Shown: positions 20,596-33,784 of the stretch, piece after piece | How the letters are laid out: the number at the start of each line of letters is the position of its first letter | Numbering within the stretch: the stretch's first letter is position 1 | Position numbers and translations under genes: made by a program | DNA from: Udeniomyces pyricola | Taxonomy: Eukaryota > Basidiomycota > Tremellomycetes > Cystofilobasidiales > Mrakiaceae | Direction of reading: 5' to 3' | Length of the DNA: 64,000 nt | Assembly: GCA_039545295.1 (NCBI GenBank) | Contig: BCIK01000022.1 | Span: 62,001 to 126,000 of the forward strand | The notes under the pieces: generated by a model | What the model saw: only the letters and a program-made list of their open reading frames with translations | What the model was told of the DNA's origin: nothing | The model's database searches: none

Positions 20596-21334
20596 TCACC
20601 GCTTCGATTCATCCCCTTCTGTTGGCCATGTATACATAAAGTCGTCCAGCGGATCTGAAGGTCGAACCGTAGCTTTGGCAACCTCAATCTGCCTCTGTGA
20701 GTGACCCAGAGAGCCGGAAGGAAAAGATGTCGAAAGTGATGAAGCAAGGCCGAAATAAGATCGATCAGCATGAACGGCTGAACGCTTGGCTTGAAAGGGA
20801 CACTCAAAAGGAGAAACGTGATCCCCTCGAGAGGGCCTTGCTCGGCGTCATACAATCCAAACAAAACCCAACAAAAAAAAAAAACCCCGAAAAACAAAGA
20901 AGAAACGAACCCCTAGTATTTGGAGCTTGTCCAAAGCGAAAGCACGCTTGAGTTGACTGTCTGGGATATCGACAAAAGCGTAACCTTTCGACCAGAATCG
21001 ACCGCCGGGCTTGTTGGTGCCGATGATGTCAACGTTATGTGGTGTGAGACCATTGGCTTCCAACGCTTCGCGAAGAAGATCCCTGGTGGTAGCGAAATCA
21101 AGGTTCCTGATCTGGTCGAGATGGGTCGTTCGAATGAGCGAGAGAAGAAGAGCAGACGTGTCAGGAGCATATAGACAGCAGAGCGGGCGACCGACCAACC
21201 ATCAGTAGTGTTCAGAACCACAAGCGGCCAAAAGACGAACCTGGACTCACACAGATTTTGGCCCTACAAACGTTGGTCGCAGAGAACTGACGCAGCTGGA
21301 TTACTGGTCGACACCAAGGGCGGAGCTGTAGCAT
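20596..21334 (-). CDS. Small RRM protein, probably mitochondrial
   Basis: Three exons, 21334-21251, 21111-20911 and 20694-20596, close in phase and give 127 residues. The N-terminus (MLQLRPWCRPVIQLRQFSA) is basic and lacks acids, like a mitochondrial targeting peptide. One RNA-recognition motif follows: RNP2 spans the first exon junction (KICIRNL), and RNP1 is KGYAFVDI. LREALEANGLTPHNVDIIG lies between them, and LDKLQILGRQIEVAKA completes the fold. The protein ends soon after (MYTWPTEGDESKR). One RRM with a presequence fits a small mitochondrial RNA-binding protein. I do not recognise a named family, and the targeting is inferred from composition only. It is convergent with the OCA1-like gene, 270 bases apart. 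Confidence 0.75.
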
Positions 21335-22146
21335 GGTAGACGGGAGGCGGAAATGGGTTGTCGGGCGGACAGTGGGACCGAGGTGGGGTGGAATGGTGGG
21401 TGGAATTGTCTAAGACCCATCACTACGCGCATGTCGGATCAAAGCGAATGTTGAATTTGACCGCGTGTTGGTGTCTGCAGTCGATCTGCAGGCAGCTTCG
21501 TCGCCTCGTGATAGATTTGTACTAGCTGATACTGTCATAAACGTGTGTCAATCGAATTATCATGATTGAAGCTGATGGGATCGATTGAAGCTGGCACGTT
21601 GATCAAGGCTTCAATCGCGTACGTTTCCGACAGCGCTTTTATATTACAACACGTGCCTTGTACGCCCGTCTACTGCATGGACTGATCCATTGGTACAGGG
21701 TACCAGAAAATACAGACACCGGCACGGAATTAGTGCATGTCCTCAGTCAGAGAAAAGATTCCCAGGAGCTCTCGCGTCTAGACCAATCATGTCTTCAGCT
21801 GTGCCAAGATTGAAACTCGAATATCATCAAGAAAACGTGAGGGAAAAGAGGAAGAAGGAGAACAGAGGAACAAAATAGAGAGGAGACGAAACAGGTCGAC
21901 GGAAAAAAAGGCATAGTAAGCCTAAGCGAATTCAAGGGGGCTAGGCGACATAATGAAGTATCGATAAATATCGAGGAGAAAGTAAGAGCGCTCGTGGGTG
22001 TGACAAGGTGAGATGCAAAGTAGGTGGACATTTGTGAGGAACGGCAAGAGGAAAGGAGAGAAGGGGAGGTAGAACAAAACAACAGGCATAGCAAGGAAGA
22101 ATGACACGGCCAGTCATGGTCCATTCGCCGCACTCGTTGGTTCCGT
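21335..22146. other. Intergenic region upstream of the RRM gene and downstream of SDH2
   Basis: No gene is supported. The part near 21400-21680 is the RRM gene's promoter side. The part from about 21700 is purine-rich on the plus strand and is probably SDH2 3' untranslated sequence. Minus-strand frames at 21795-22133 are pyrimidine-rich with no family features. Confidence 0.6.
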
Positions 22147-24078
<1,932 letters not shown>

Positions 24079-24516
24079 GATGGTAGACGGGGAGGAGGAG
24101 ATGTAGGTGGAGAGCGAGATGGTCGCGACGTAGGCGAGAGGGAGGGCGAGGTGGTGGTGGTGTTGGACCAAAGTGGAGGAGGGGGAAACAAGACGACGAG
24201 GGGCGTTCGATCTGAATTGGAATCGAGCCACAGAGCCAAAGCCAAAGCCACTCTCTCTGTCTGACAGAGAAAGCCCGTCTTTGATTGGCCCTCGTCCAGT
24301 CAGTCCAGTTGGCGCGTTGATCATCCATCGTGTTGCATGCATGCATATATGCGCCCTTATAATACAACCTCATCATCACCTTCTGCATATATACATATTC
24401 ATCCACCAGCTTACTGTTCACATCATTCCATCTATCCATCCTATCCAACATACCCCGCTCTCCATTTCATCATCAACCCTCTAGTGCATGCGCCCCTCTC
24501 CCCAGTAGTGCGAGAC
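24079..24516. promoter_or_regulatory. SDH2 upstream region with CCAAT box and 17-base palindrome
   Basis: This region lies between the SDH2 start and the stop of the transglycosylase gene. About 205 bases upstream of the SDH2 start, ATTGG at 24284-24288 is a CCAAT box on the SDH2 strand. A perfect inverted repeat with 8-base arms and a 1-base spacer lies at 24254-24270 (TCTCTGTC, T, GACAGAGA). The rest is pyrimidine-rich. Confidence 0.5.
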
Positions 24517-27029
24517 CTAAGGCCCATCATCGACCTCCAGATCAACGCCCACCGATTTAAGCGCGTCCACACACCACGATGGAATCCCACCTTTTGTCTT
24601 TGCAAAATACCGCGGAAAGAATGCTTTGAGATACTCAGGGTACCGATCCTCGAGAATGGCCGTCCGAGCTTGCCCCATCAGCCGGGCTAGTGAACAAACA
24701 ACCGGATTGAAGCACGACGAGCCTCGGGTCAGCGGCGGCTCATCGGCTTTTCTCGGCTTCAACACGTCCCAGACATGGACAAGTATCATTTGAAGCAACA
24801 AAAGACTTTTATATTTACCTTGGAATGTAATGTTATGCATGGTGATGGCTAGTTGTAAGAACCAAAGTGTGGTCTGAGCTTCATCCGTTACCAGCGATAG
24901 CTAACGTACTCGGTCGAAACTCACCATGGTGAGTAGTCTCGGCTTCCTTTTGCGTAAAGAGAAAGCTTCGGGAGACACCAGCGGAACATGATGGGCAAGG
25001 GCATCCTTCTTCTATAGGTCGCGGATCACCACTCATCTCAGAACCGCCTTGGGGAGGTAAACAAGTTCACAACTGAACCATCAGTATGAACAAGGATGAA
25101 AGCAAGCGGATATGAGAAAGAAACGACGTAGGACGTACGAAGGTTGAGCTTGCCATCGAATGTGATAGCTGTTCCGCCTCTTGCTACACGTGTCGGGTAG
25201 ACACAGTCTGCCTGTGAGCAACATTCGGATGATCCGTCAGCCTGTGACCCGTGGTGTCATAAGGCAACGGTACAGAAGGCATCGAAAATGACGGGACGCA
25301 ACCATATCCACTCCTAGAGCAACGACGACAAGCAAGTCTTCTGCAAACCCAACGCCCATTGAGTAGATGGGACGGTCCTGAGGGAGAAGGGAAGTACATT
25401 GCGATACACTGACGAAGAAATGAGGCCGTACGTCACGAGGTAAGCGAACGATCGTGCAAATCGAGAAAAAAAAGTCCTAGTAGCCCAGAGAAGTCCAACC
25501 ACGTCTTACATGCGCCAGAATTGATCTACAGCCAAAAAAAAAAAAGAAACAATTCAGTGAGTATGAGATTGGTCATCGATCAATGATCAGCCCAAGAGTA
25601 CTAGAGCCAGACCAGACGCAGACTTACCTTTGGACTCGCCTCCCGAAAGGCCACCGATCGCGTAGCCTCCAACTGCGGGGTCATCTTTACGCTTGATCAT
25701 TTCCTCGCAACAGATGGTCCTCAACTTAGCATCGAGACCACCTTGAACAATAGCAAAGATAGTCTGCTCGTGGTCATAGTGGGTGCGTGCAGGTGCGGAA
25801 GCATGATACGCGAGGCATCGATCTAGCCAGCGGATGGACCGATACATCGCTTCTTCGACCCGGGGCCCAGTCGTGAGAGACGAGACGACATCGTCTGATA
25901 GGAGATGTCATTTGAAGGAGAGTTGAGATGGAATTGCGAGATTCAGTGAGGGACGTAGTGGGACGAACGACTAGCTGCATGAGAAAACATACCAAGCTGC
26001 ATCTGGTTGGCGGTATCATGTACAAAATCACGGGTCAGCATAGGAGTTTCGAAGATTTGAGAAGATAGAAACGTACCATGATGTCGCTTCCGATGGAATG
26101 TTGAATCGCTATACTTTGTTCGGGCTGATTGTGGGATCACATATGTAGAAAGAAAAAGTCAGACTCGGTACCGTACCAAGAAGCTACGTAGCATACAGTG
26201 CACAGAGCAACCGATTTGGGTTTTCATAGCTACTGCCGCTTCCGTTAGTCTTAATCCAGTAACGTAAAGGTGATTTTGTGCTCCCTCGGTAATATTGACT
26301 CGTGGCTCACAGTCAGCATAGTCGCTTTGCCGTCGAAAGGCGAAGCAAACAAGACGCCCTCTTCTGTGATCTCGGTGAAGTCAAGCAGCGAAACCATCTG
26401 GAACCCTCCGCTATCCTGTGGAATGAATCCAACGAGTCAGATCAAGTCAGATGACACATGTCCCAGACAGTTGCACGTCACTCGAACCGGACTGCGAGAT
26501 CACGCAAGGCTTACGGTCAAGAGGTTGCCCTTCCATCCTTGAAATTTGTGGGCTCCGCCGGCAGCCTCGAGGACTTTGGGTCCGGGCCGCAAGTTGAGGT
26601 GGTAAGTATTGTTAAGCTGCAACGTTACACCTGGGATGATGCATTCTCAAGTTAGCCGTGATGAAATCAAGTGCGATCGATAGCCTGGAAAAGATAGGGG
26701 CTGACCGAGAGAGTGCGTTTGCTGAGGTGTCAGGCCCTTGATAGAGCCTTGTGTAGCGACCGGCATGAATGTCGGAAGAATGGTCTCGCCTATTCAAGGT
26801 AAGACAGGGTGAGGATGTGGCATGGTCAATCGATGATGGGCCGGTTCAGGCCGGGTGAGAGTACGAAAGGTTGAGCTTGGAGGGGACGCGACACTGGTTG
26901 AGAAAGTAGTTGTGTACTGTTCTTTGACATGGAAGAAGACTTCGGATGACGGATCGTACCATGGGGCAAGGTCATGCTCGTCAGGCGAGCTTTAGTGGTA
27001 GAGCATCGAGCTTTGATGTGAAACTTCAT
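24517..27029 (-). CDS. QTRT1: Queuine tRNA-ribosyltransferase, catalytic subunit
   Basis: Thirteen exons, 27029-26960, 26789-26706, 26630-26515, 26415-26311, 26124-26077, 26002-25993, 25894-25628, 25525-25510, 25408-25303, 25211-25139, 25047-24925, 24848-24819 and 24686-24517, close in phase and give 405 residues, the size of human QTRT1. Landmarks: [34 protein letters not shown], the catalytic-Asp motif [87 protein letters not shown], and the zinc site EGCPCPSC plus a distal THH. The enzyme swaps guanine-34 of GUN-anticodon tRNAs (Asp, Asn, His, Tyr) for queuine, working as a dimer with QTRT2. Exons of 10 bases (26002-25993) and 16 bases (25525-25510) lie inside the catalytic core. Saccharomyces lacks this enzyme. 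Confidence 0.96.
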
Positions 27030-27308
27030 CCTGGACGTGACAGTGGACGCGTTGTGGGGAAAAAGTCGGATGAGTCCGTTGAACGTTAAGGAAACATGAA
27101 TTCATCATGATCACCCGCTGACACGGGCTGTGCAAAGCTGTGCAAATAGGAGTCCGGGGAACTGCAGACATGTCCATAGAACAAACAATATCGATCCAGC
27201 ACAATCGATCAATAACAACGATACTATTCATCAGTACAACATATGCATCCAACCTGATTCCTCGACAGTCCCACTAACGTACCCCTTCATCGGTCTCAAC
27301 TTTTACCC

Positions 27309-29885
27309 ATGAACGCTTACCTTCACCAACGCTCCATCATGGCCACTTCAACGAGCGCCCGCCGGACCTTCAACAACACTCCATCCTTACCGCAAGCTGA
27401 ACCCTCAACCCAACAAACCAACACCACCATCTTCCAATGGCGCGTCGACAACGTCAACGCACTCCGCTCAGAGATTGGTGCCTATCAACTTGACGTTGAT
27501 TTACCTCTGACCAACGACGTGCTGAAGCCAGGTCCTGTCATCGGCAACGGAATGTGGAAGATCGACATCATGCTCGCCGAACACTACTCACAGCAGCCCC
27601 TGTTCTCGACGCCCGCCGATCCGCCCTCGACATTCTCCACATCTGCCAGAACCGGACGAGTCGGAACATCCCGAGACGATGCATGTGATAAGCTCTGTCT
27701 CTACATTGCAAGCCTTTCAATCTGGAATGACTCGACGGAGCTTCCAGCGAACCTGGTCATTGGTATTAAGAAGTAAGCCGCAGCATAGGCCCTTGAGTAT
27801 GAGCAGAGCGGTCATGCTGACTGTCTGAATGCATCCAACGTCTGACACACGTAGCATCGAGGACAATGCTCGAGGTCTCACGTATGGCCCGACCCGTTGG
27901 ATCTGGATACGTGAAGAGGAACACTGCTTTCGAGACGAATCAGAGTTCTTCAGTGTGTCTCTCCTTTTCGCATCACATAGATCCCTATATGGTTGTAACC
28001 GGCAACTCGACTGAGTTAAAATACTTATGTGACCTTTTCCCACCCATTGTGTAACTCAGAAATCGAACTGCCATCCATCACAAGGCTTCTCCAGGATGCC
28101 TCTATCGCTCGAGACGATGCTTTCATGCTGACCATCCAGATATCGTCGCCCTTCCCAAGCGTGCAGCCTTATTCGTCCAAATTCCATCATGTCCCGCTTG
28201 ACCTCCTGGAAGGACTGGCTCAGAGCATCGATGATAGTACAGGAGATGTTATGGTACGAGCACCCGCTTGCGTATCATGCGTCTGTCAGAGCGGGTCCGC
28301 TGAACCTCTGTTGCAACGTTGTCTATCAGTTCGTCTGTCAAGAGCGCTTCGTGCCTCCGCCCTCTTCCCCTGAGACAAACCTCTCATCCTCCGTCATCTC
28401 TCTAGCACATTCTTCATCGACTTTTACATCGTCGTGCTCCTCGACCGGTCTTTCGAGCGCTGTATCGCGGAAGCGCATCCTTTGGGCACATTCCAACATC
28501 CTCAAGGCTCGTTCGCCCTATTTCCGAGCGCTTTTCTCAGACTCTTTCAGCGAAGGGGCTCGAGTCAGTATTGGTGGACGCAAAGTTTTTGTTCTCGACC
28601 TTACCAAGACAGACACAGCCTCAGCAGTCGGGGGAGCGGATTTTGCATCATTATACTCCCTCCTCAAATTCATATACACCAACACTGTCGAATTTGAGTA
28701 AGACCTCCTCTTCAACCCTTGAGAATAGCCACTCAAATAGTATGTGGTCATTGACACGAACCGCTCAATCGCTTGCTTCTCATCGTCTTGGTCGGTAGCA
28801 CGCAAGACGATCCCCGTTTAGTATATCATCTTTCAACTCTTAAGCCGTCTTCACCTCCTCCCACGATGGCTTCCAGCATAGGCTTATCCGAATGGGATTG
28901 GCATCCTATGTATACGTGCAGCCATGGCCAGTCGCCGACAATGACAAATACAGTCTCTGAGGATTTTGCAAGCGTGTCGAGTGGACCGAGATCGAGCGAT
29001 GGCTTGAGTGGATGTGGGTCTCAAGCTCGACGGTCCACTCAGCAACAGCAGCCACCAACAGTCCAAACTTCACCAAAGAGCCTCAACTTGGCTCCTCATA
29101 AGACGAGAACGATAGGTCGAGTTCAACATACCGCGAAGTCTGTCGATCAGATCGGAGCAGTAGGTACACTTAGTCGCGGCGGCGGACACCGGCAGCAAGA
29201 CTCTCGAGCTTGTCTCGACGTGTCATCTACCGCGACGAAGACTTCTTCGACACCCCGAACATCACCTGCCGTTAGACCAACTCCACTTCCACCGTCACGG
29301 TCTATCCATTGCAGTCTACAGCCTTCGACGGGATCTTTGAGCAGGTCGACTTCAAAATCGTCAATCCCAGTGTCTTCCTCGTCGTACAATTTGAAGTCAC
29401 CACCGCATCAGCCAACCCACCTGAGCAATTTATATCGTCCATCTTCATCCTCTCTATCGTCTGATCAAGCCACCGATTTCCACCGGCCTACTTCGCCGTC
29501 GACGCCCTTTTCGCCATACCACGACTTGTACCAATCTGACCCTCACCCACACCCAGCTCCTGTCTCCCCTCTTCCTATCTCCCCCCTCTCTATGTACGCT
29601 CTCTCGACGTTTTATCTTCTTCCTCATCTGACGTCTCTCTGCCACAACCGCATCATTTACTCCCTTACGCCCGAAAACGCGATGCCGACGCTTCTCGCTT
29701 CTTCATTGTACGAGGACCTTCGCATTTCTATCGAAGATTACGTCATTACGAGGTGGGCAGACATTGTCGGAAGGGAAGAATTTGAGAGGTGTGCCAAGGA
29801 AGTCGCGAGAGGTGACATTTGGGGCGGGGAGCAAGGCGGGAGAGCCCTCACGAGTTTATTCAGAAGACTCCAGGCTCCGAGATGA
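27309..29885 (+). CDS. BTB/POZ-domain protein with long disordered insert
   Basis: Exons 27309-27772, 27855-27952, 28060-28253 and 28330-28697 close in phase. An N-terminal MATH-like or beta-rich region (TIFQWRVDNVNALRSEIGAY, NGMWKIDIML) leads to the first half of a BTB fold: DVMFVCQER, ILWAHSNILKARSPYFRALF, then SLLKFIYTNTVEF. The frame ending at 29885 supplies about 300 Ser/Pro-rich residues and the remaining BTB helices (YALSTFYLLPHLTSLC, SLTPENAMPTLLASSLYE). The link between them is unclear. One model adds 28741-28790 and 28822-29885 with a 31-base intron, giving 745 residues, but 31 bases is too short to trust. BTB proteins of this kind are often Cullin-3 substrate adaptors; that role is family inference. 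The first Met could be at 27309 or 27339. A purine-rich 3' flank follows. Confidence 0.7.
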
Positions 29886-30624
29886 GCCGCAGTTTTCTTC
29901 TCCTTCTTCTCATTTTTTTCTTCTTTCTTTTTTTCTTTCACATCTTGTTCTTCTCTCTGAATTGTTTATGAACCGAACGAGCCCTGGTTTTTGTTCAAAC
30001 TGCTCCATGCATCCCCTCCCCAAATTCGATATTCTCTCTCCTTCGCTTCTCGCCTCGTTTCTCACTCTCCATCCCTCACCACTGTTGTCGATTACCTTGC
30101 CAGTATACATGTGTGTGACGACGAGGACCGATCGAGTTGTTAACGACGACATGTACATCACTACCGAAACAGACTGCACTCGATTGGTGAAGCAAGAGAT
30201 GGAAGATCGAACCAAAGTGTCCGAGTTCAGATGAGACGAAGAAACGAATTAGAGGTGGAGGGAGGGGGTTGGAACGACAAGAGAAGACAAGATCAAGCAA
30301 AGGGAGGGATACGAAGCAAGTAGATCATCAAGAGAAAGAGATGATCGAAGGAAGTAATGTATATGTGTCCAGCGACGAGGCGTCGAAAGAGGGGGGGGGG
30401 GATCTCGTTCATCGATTTTAGAAGAGTGGGTAGATATAGGTAGCGGTAGGTATGGGTAGAGTTAGGTATGGTGGGCGAAAAAAAAAAAAAAAAAAAGACG
30501 AGAGGAGGAAGCGAAAATTGACGAGGCAGAGAGAAAGCAGAATATCATAGGCGATGTGACGGAACACGCCTGTTTGGTGCCTGTCACTCCATGTTTGGTT
30601 GGCGTCTGCTAGGGTCAAACCGGC
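29886..30624. other. Intergenic region between convergent BTB and glutaredoxin genes
   Basis: No gene is supported. The stretch has T-rich sequence just after the BTB stop, a G run at about 30393-30401, and an A run of about 18 at 30479-30496. It holds two 3' flanks. A 156-codon plus-strand frame at 29764-30234 mostly overlaps the BTB exon and shows no motif. Confidence 0.6.
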
Positions 30625-31916
30625 TCATCGGCCCCTCGTATTGATCCGGATCCCTTTGCCCTTCAGTTTTTTAGCGAGTCCACCTTCGGCTGCGAGTAAG
30701 CTGATTTCATCTCCGCCACCGAGAGGGGTAAAGTCGAGAAGGACATTGGGAAAGGTGTTTCGTCCAGTAAGGTGACCGAGGAGATCTTTGAGTTCGGCGG
30801 CATCGGCTGGTACATCAAGAACGAGTTAAGGGCGACGTCAGACAGACAAGACCAACAAACGTACGACAGAGTTGAAAACTAAAGGTCAAGAGACCTACAA
30901 CGAAGATCGACTTCAATGACGAGTGGAGCAGGCGAAGGCTCGAGCTGTGCGATGAGATTCTTGGCCTGCCGCGAGTATGGGCAGTAGCTCTTTGAGAAGA
31001 TGACGAGCGGATATCGCTTCTCGACATACATCCCCCATCCATCCTTCTCCTTGCCTCCCGCCCAAAGCCCGCCGTCAATCTTCTTTGCACCCGAAACTGA
31101 GTCATCTGTTTCGGCGGATACGCTCTTGAAGTCTTCAAGCGTGAGGAGATGATCGGTCTTAAAGGTCGAAGAAGGAGGAAGAATTCCGCCCTCGACGAGG
31201 AAGTAGGTGAGGGTAATGAGTTGGGATCGCCGGGCATGTGGAGTTAGGTGATCGGCTAAGACCAAGAGATTGAGAGGAGAAAGAAAGGGGGTCCCGTCAG
31301 TTTCAGTGCACAGTTGTGAGCGGGAAGGGCTTTCTGCACCCTAGCTTTCCCACAAGGTCCTTCAGCCGGTCCAAGTCTAGCATCGGGTCCAGTCTGAGAA
31401 GTGCTCTTATTCCGAGTTTGTGTTAAGGTACATTGATGTAGGAATCGATGTCAAACAACAACAAAAGAGAAGAAGAGGTAACCCACGAGTAACCGCAATC
31501 TTCTTTTTTCCTTCGGGCCGGACGAGCAAGCCGAGCTCTCGCTCGAGCGTTTGCTGATCCTTGGCCTCGACCATGCCAACGGTATCCTCATCGCTCCATG
31601 TGGGATCGTACTCACCCTCTGGCTCTGGTGGTCCTTTGTTGTAGGACGATGACGAGAAAAGAGAGCCAAAGAGTCCACCACCTGTGCTTCTTGCTTGGTT
31701 GACGGAGGCCGAGTTACCGGTGCTGGCAGGGTTGTTGGACCAAACGAAAAAGAAGCAGACGAGGAGGATGGTGGCGACGGAGAGGTTCCGGTATCGTTTG
31801 GAGGTCGAGAGATTGGCGGAAAAGGACCCCCGCTTGGCATGCGATGAGCTGGAGGAAAAGGTGTGGGTTGGGAGGAATGAAGACGAGGAGGATTGACCAA
31901 GTCGAATGGAGGGCAT
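30625..31916 (-). CDS. Membrane-anchored glutaredoxin (Grx6/Grx7-like)
   Basis: Three exons, 31916-31487, 31255-30899 and 30806-30625, close in phase and give 322 residues. The N-terminus is Ser-rich and basic, then one hydrophobic span (SVATILLVCFFFVWS) makes a type II signal anchor. A Ser/Gly-rich stem and an acidic segment precede the thioredoxin fold: PLVIFSKSYCPYSRQAKN with a CPYS active site, APLVIEVDL, TGRNTFPNVLL with the cis-Pro, and LGGGDEI for glutathione binding. Yeast Grx6 and Grx7 are single-span ER/Golgi glutaredoxins, and Grx7 also has CPYS. They reduce glutathione-mixed disulfides in the secretory pathway, and some bind Fe-S clusters. The usual TVP is TFP here. The stem between membrane and domain is about 180 residues, longer than in yeast. 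Location is inferred from the anchor. Confidence 0.88.
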
Positions 31917-33784
31917 GGCTGCAGATGATGAGATGGACGGGCTGGTGAGTCAGTGTGGTTTGGGTGAAGATGGGATAGGGTGGGGGCTATATCGATGAAC
32001 GCCAAGGATATGTATGATGCGGTGCTGGGTAGGCAGGTGAGTAATGAAGAGAGAAGAAGAGAAGACGGTCGAAAGGAAGGGAATAACGTCTCGATTGCAG
32101 GCACGGAGATTATCCACAAAGCCGGGATGTATACGTTCCAGGAGGAAGGGTTCCGATCCGGTCACTCCACAGGGCGCGCGGGGGTAGGATTGGTCGGGGT
32201 AAACGTCGAGTGAACGATGATCTGGCTGGACGTCTGTCGTTGATGAAAAAGTCGGATGACAGTTGAGGTCGACAGGCCGTTTTATAAAGGTGGATGGATA
32301 TATGTACGTCGTGTGCCGCGGTAGATGGATGGATGTACGTTGTGTGCCGCGGTGGATGGATGTTACCAGTTGATCAATCGATTAATGACATTCAATGCTG
32401 AGGGTGTGGTGATGGCCGGACGTGTTGTTGTGTTGAACGTGCGTTGCTCGTTGGACTGAAACGTATCGTCGGTCATCGATCGATTCTAGTGGAGGCGTCA
32501 ACTAAACTCACACATCTATCATATATGAAAGCACTGCGGGACTGATGCGAAGGTTTCGTCAGGTTTCGTGCGGCCGTCTAGCGCGTCTTGGATCAAGATC
32601 GATCTAGACTGCTGCGTCACGTGGCGTGGGGAGAGAACCCTGCGCCCTGCAGCCTGCAGCCTGGAGGATGTATTACGCGCGTCCCTGCGCGTTCGCCGGT
32701 ACTGGCGGTGCCTCTGCCTAGACAACCCAACGCACATGTAATATCTGTCCCCTTGGGCCTTGATCGATCCATGCACCATGTTCCGTCTGCATTATCCCAA
32801 AGCCTAGGCATCCTATGATCTTTCACCTTGATGCCATCGAGCGTACCATGGCTATCGATCGACGTTCGCCAGCTGCAAGTACCTGCCGGATCACCGAAGC
32901 CCTCGATCATCGACAATCGACAAAATCGGATGGTATAGGAGGAAGCAACTATATAAAATCATATACATTGTCAGTATTATATGTTGATTTAAGTTTACAT
33001 ATTCTAAGTGTCAATCGTGCAAGACTCGGAGGGCGCGCAGCTTGGGGGTCATCCGAGTAAAGTTACATGCAAAGAAAGGTTATCCGAGTAAATTACCGTA
33101 TACTCAAACGTCGAACACAACGAGCTCACTTGTCCAATTAGTGACTAGTGAAGTGCCTGGCCGGACTGGGCTTTGATCGACCTGCGAGGAGATGACTAGT
33201 ACACCGGCCCGCGGCGGTCGACACGTCAGGCTGGCCAGAACGTACCTACAGACGCGCGTCAACGCGCTGCATAACTCGACGCGTCGACTGCATGCATATA
33301 TATACGCGTACAAGAGGCGTACGTACGTAGTATGCAGCCAGCTAGCATCAATGGCTTTAAGTACGGTATCAAAAGAGGAACGAAACAAGAAGGCATAACA
33401 AAAAAACCCCATGCATTGATCGTCAAGATGAGAAGAGAGGAGAAAAGAGACTGTGGTGGTATATGTAAGCTAGTCGGTTTACAGGTAGTTATAGCATGCA
33501 AACTTCCTCATGCAACACGATGTATAAGACACAAAGCCAAAGAAACCCATGTGATGGAGGAAGGTGACAAAACAAATTAAACAGGGACCCAAACCAGAGA
33601 GGAACATATGAGAAGATGAAAGTGATGCAAACAAAAGATCAAGTGAGGTACGCGGTATCTAAAAATCAGGCAGCAAAAGATCAAAGGCAAGAAAGTTGAG
33701 GAGAATAGATAAAGGGAGAAAGGACGACGTCAAGTACGTTCACTACGTCTACAAGCCGACTACAGGCAACTCCATGATGCATCC
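31917..33784. other. Long intergenic region (1.87 kb) with 31-base tandem repeat
   Basis: No gene is supported on either strand; frames are short, frequently stopped and lack motifs. It contains the glutaredoxin promoter, a 31-base tandem repeat (32289-32362), AT-rich patches near 32935-33010, a duplicated ATCCGAGTAAA element near 33050 and 33080, and the HapX 3' flank. Confidence 0.6.
32289..32362. repeat. 31-base direct tandem repeat, about 2.4 copies
   Basis: Unit one is 32289-32319, unit two is 32320-32350 and a partial third follows. Units share GGATGGAT, GTACGT and GTGTGCCGCGGT with a few substitutions. It is non-coding. Confidence 0.85.

Noticed and set aside
28029..28373. A continuous frame extending past 28253 in the BTB gene
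   Set aside because: It loses the BTB motif; the intron 28254-28329 restores DVMFVCQER.
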